DNA of 20,240 bases, taken from Reticulitermes lucifugus. Lineage: Eukaryota; Arthropoda; Insecta; Blattodea; Rhinotermitidae. The notes beneath the pieces are model-generated. The model was not told the origin of the DNA and ran no database searches. It worked only from the letters and a program-made list of their open reading frames with translations. The stretch covers positions 42,812 to 63,051 of the forward strand of contig JAKCWW010001008.1 in NCBI GenBank assembly GCA_026260175.1. The letters run 5' to 3'. Shown here piece after piece: positions 17,760 through 20,240 of this stretch. The translations under genes were made by a program, and so were the position numbers. Within the stretch, counting starts at the first letter, position 1, and each line of letters opens with the position of its first letter.

Positions 17760-18090
17760 ATAATTTTGACTGAAATTTGATTTAGTGACAATAACTGAAA
17801 AGAAACACATAATTTTCCTAGGTGTGTGAAATTTGAATGTTTCATATTATCATGTATTTCTTTTGTGTTAGAAAATATCAGCACCATTATCTTTACAGTT
17901 GTTCTTTGATTAACATCACTGAGGGAAACTTCTCGTCTCATAATTAATAAATTCTGATTAATTCCACCAATTACATTGTTTTAGTGAAACTCAGAATCCA
18001 CTGGTACGTAGGTGGCTGGCGGTTAAAAGTGGTACATGCCTAGCGGTTACAAGTGGTGGCTTCCCCCCTGTCACCCGTCTAAACACCATT
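17760..18090. other. AT-rich DNA without recognised features
   Basis: Contains a short local duplication near 18020-18060 (TGGCGGTTAAAAGTGGT and TAGCGGTTACAAGTGGT), otherwise nothing recognised. Confidence 0.4.
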
Positions 18091-18140
18091 CACTCCTTGT
18101 TATCTGTGCTTCTCTGGAATGCTGATGTATCCAAAGTTTA

Positions 18141-18375
18141 TGTACGTACATACATACATACGTACATTCATATATGCTTACATACATCCACACATATACA
18201 TACATACATACATACACACATACATACGTACATTCATATATGCTTACATACATCCACACATATACATACATACATACATACATACACACACATATGCATA
18301 CATACATACTTTCATATATACTTATGTACATCCACACATATACATACATACATTCATACATATTTACATACATTC
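18141..18375. repeat. (TACA)-rich minisatellite with 66- and 78-bp higher-order units
   Basis: TTCATA landmarks at 18167, 18233, 18311 and 18353 mark four diverged units, 66, 78 and 42 bp apart. Each unit carries a CCACACATATACATACATACA segment or a remnant of it, inside a background of TACA tetramers. The step from 66 to 78 equals three tetramers. The long frames here on both strands (YIHT-type repeats) come from the 4-bp period, which gives a 12-bp repeated codon pattern, and are not genes. Confidence 0.85.
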
Positions 18376-18399
18376 CATGGATCCAGAAGTTTGCCAAAA

Positions 18400-18705
18400 T
18401 GACAGTAAGATGTGGAATAAGACATAAACATAAAGTACAGTATATACAAAACATGAAAAATATACAGGATTATTACAGTACCAATACTGCAGAGATTTCA
18501 TATGCAGTATTATGGATCATCCTTAAACATTAAAAGTTCATTAACAGAATAAAAGGAGTGTCTATTTAAGTATCTTCTTAATGCTCCTTTAGTTGTGCCT
18601 TTACATTCCTAGGATTTGTGAGACTAAATGGTAAACAATGAAGTTTTATGATAATGTCCATGTATTAGCACATTTTTTTTATGAATAGACTAGTATAGAG
18701 TTGAC
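18400..18705. other. Spacer without recognised features
   Basis: Nothing supported on either strand. Confidence 0.35.
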
Positions 18706-18710
18706 CAATA

Positions 18711-18746
18711 ACTACATGTTTTGGATCTTGTGAGCCATCGTCTGGT
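18711..18746 (-). repeat. Decayed hammerhead-like module, minus strand
   Basis: On the - strand CAGACGA (18744-18738) stands for CTGATGA, TGGCTC-ACAA-GATCC (18737-18723) for stem II, and AAAACATGTAG (18722-18712) for GAAAC with a short palindromic stem III. Each element differs by about one base from the hammerhead pattern, and the last part resembles GAAACATATGTA of the copy at 904-915. Probably inactive. Confidence 0.4.
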
Positions 18747-18939
18747 TAACCAAGGTCGATATAGAACACAAACACACCTCTTTGCATAGTGTGCAAAAGT
18801 GTGCGTAATTGTTATTAGTATTAGAATCTTATATTCTGAGTATCAGTTTTTACTCATGCTTTACTGTATCAGTAGTAAGTGTAGTCTATAACATCACACA
18901 CAAAGTCGATGTGATCCTTTTGAGCACTTTTAGCACAAT

Positions 18940-19585
18940 ACACTTTTCACCTCAGAACTATGTGATGACATAGAGAGAGAGAGGGCTTTTTTCTTAGGGT
19001 TGCTAATGCTGTTTGAAGAGTGTGCCATTGTCCACACATGGGTGTATTTGAGTTCACAAGGTGCTTTTTGGACATGTGATGAGACACATACATAACTATG
19101 AAAACCTTTTTTTATATTCTTAAAACTTGAATACAATCTGAAGAGTTCCCCCAGCATATTATTTCACAAGTCATGGGTGAATGAAAATAGGAGTAGTAAA
19201 ACCAATCGTAGAATATCTTGAGACATAAATGGCTTAATAGCTGCAATTGCATAACAAGCTGAACATAATTTAGGTAAAAGCTGATTTATATGGGCTTTCC
19301 ATGTTAATATACTTTCAATAATTATTCCAAGAAACTTCATATTATTGGAAATGCTAGTAATAAGTTTATTATTGAAACCAATATTTATATAAAGAAAGGA
19401 ACTATTTTGTTCATGAAAAGAACATAGTATGTTTTTTTCATAATTAATGATAATAAACTATTAATAAACGATTCGTTTAGTTGGACAAAAACAGGGATGA
19501 CATCATTTTTTTAAGTTTTTAGGACAGGAATTAGTGACAATTAAACTTGTATCACCAGCAAAAAGATGTATTCATTTGTTAAACA
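18940..19585 (-). pseudogene. Jockey/CR1-type LINE reverse-transcriptase pseudogene fragment
   Basis: On the - strand LFAGDTSLIVTNS (from about 19569) matches the reverse-transcriptase motif LFADDT with one catalytic aspartate changed to glycine. After a frame change come NDVIPVFVQLNESF, NSLLSL and KTYYVLFMNK, then in another frame ISNNMKFLGIIIE, LTWKAHINQLLPKLCSACYA and IKPFMSQDILRL, then a stop near 19164 followed by LGELFRLYSS. These are consecutive pieces of the C-terminal half of the domain. At least two frameshifts and in-frame stops make it dead. The 5' part is missing, and the 3' limit is uncertain (18940-19070). The - strand frame 19157-18930 is its distal end. Confidence 0.75.
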
Positions 19586-19589
19586 GGAC

Positions 19590-20085
19590 CTGAACCAGAT
19601 CGTACTTCCTCTATGAATGCGATAGACATGTAATTTAGCGAACAAAATTTCATGTTGCACGCATAGTAGTGCTATGTGCTGAGCGTCTTGCTGTACTACC
19701 ACGAGGAGTTAAATCTCATATTCGTCACCAGGTTGCAGGTCATGTGTTCTAGTACAACGATCTCCCCCTTCCCCCACACAATACATGTTTGTCCAACCAG
19801 TGAAATTTCGAGTCGCGGTCCAGCGAATTTTTTATTTCACGCAGGGTTGTATAAATCCCTGGAGCGAGGTCGCCCGGGCGACTAAACTATATGGTGGCGC
19901 TTAATATTTGTAGGTGCCAGGCTATGTGACCCTTCTGGCGCCTAGAATTTTGAAAGTCTGTGCATCCCTGATTGAACAGTAATTTTATGAGGTGACCATG
20001 GTCACTGTTACCTTTAGGTTACCAGATTTTACAGTTTTGCAGTGAGGATAAATGAGGCTTACGATACGGCTGTTACTTCATTAGT
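19590..20085. other. Unassigned DNA with a GC-richer patch
   Basis: Positions 19790-19960 are more GC-rich and hold two similar segments, GGCGCTTAATATTTGTAGG and GGCGCCTAGAATTTTGAA. No gene or recognised repeat. Confidence 0.35.
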
Positions 20086-20088
20086 CGT

Positions 20089-20134
20089 GTATGTATGTAT
20101 GTATGTATGTATGTATGTATGTATGTATGTATAT
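20089..20134. repeat. (GTAT)11 microsatellite
   Basis: Near-perfect tetranucleotide array that directly abuts the LINE fragment starting at 20140. Confidence 0.9.
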
Positions 20135-20139
20135 AAAGT

Positions 20140-20240
20140 TTTGAAATGTGGTGCTGGAGAAGGATGGAGATGATCAATTGGACCGATCGTGTGAGAAATG
20201 AAGAAGTATTACACAGAGTGAAGGTGGAGAGGAATATCGT
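20140..20240 (+). pseudogene. LINE polyprotein C-terminal fragment, runs off the window
   Basis: The + strand frame is open from 20137 to the end and reads FEMWCWRRMEMINWTDRVR, then NEEVLHRVKVERNI. This matches the region after the reverse-transcriptase domain in a LINE family (pattern FEMWxWRRMExIxWTDRVRNEEVL) different from the one at 15690-16445. A TAA at 20134-20136, within the edge of the microsatellite, closes it upstream, so the copy is 5'-truncated at the tetranucleotide array. Whether it stays intact downstream cannot be seen. Confidence 0.75.

Noticed and set aside
18071..18533. Overlapping frames of 101-127 codons with YIHT/YVCM repeats
   Set aside because: Pure product of the TACA minisatellite; frames are open on both strands because the tetramer contains no stop.
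1..20240. tRNA genes, rRNA genes, CRISPR arrays or prokaryotic operons
   Set aside because: tRNA-like signals are only degenerate SINE heads; no spaced direct-repeat array and no operon-like gene packing exist.

Overview
The window looks like nuclear DNA of an arthropod, most likely an insect of the cockroach/termite group (Blattodea). The basis is inference. There is no bacterial gene organisation. Coding exons are bounded by GT-AG introns, the DNA is AT-rich and full of microsatellites, and the repeats (tRNA-derived SINE families, LINE tails, short hammerhead-like retroelement remnants) resemble repeats I associate with termite and cockroach genomes. I could not run a database search, so the species is undetermined.

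Two real protein-coding genes are visible, both C2H2 zinc-finger genes and convergent (tail to tail). The first, on the + strand, has an acidic N-terminal exon (3281-3415) joined in phase 0 across a 1289-bp intron to a six-finger exon (4705-5343), with an AATAAA signal at 5432. The second, on the - strand, shows only its 3' terminal exon (10143-9505), with three intact fingers plus degenerate cysteine pairs; its upstream exons were not found. Both are probably sequence-specific DNA-binding nuclear proteins; their targets cannot be read from the sequence.

Nearly everything else that can be identified is decayed mobile DNA. Four short dispersed families recur: SINE A (3833-3990, 10640-10940, 14105-14350), SINE B (8785-9015, 12058-12236), SINE D (1296-1475, 3705-3785, 4285-4425, 6175-6300) and repeat C (6565-6855, 12772-12905). 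Broken LINE reverse transcriptase pieces lie at 10315-10580 (+), 15690-16445 (-), 18940-19585 (-) and 20140-20240 (+, cut by the window end), with weaker traces at 14380-14490 and 16770-16840. A (TACA)-rich minisatellite (18141-18375) generates spurious ORFs in several frames on both strands.

The most interesting signal is a set of about seven small modules built on a hammerhead-ribozyme-like pattern (CTGATGA or CTGAAGA, a short stem, then GAAA). The best copy, at 864-925, keeps the full core and a plausible stem I. It sits in an element with perfect 31-bp inverted repeats (553-583 / 944-974) and a possible 12-bp target duplication (507-518 / 975-986). I interpret it as a Penelope-like-element remnant. 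Long stretches between the listed items (for example 987-1295, 6860-7790, 8041-8780, 11190-12050, 12910-14100, 16450-16765, 16840-17440, 17760-18000, 19590-20085) show nothing I can support.
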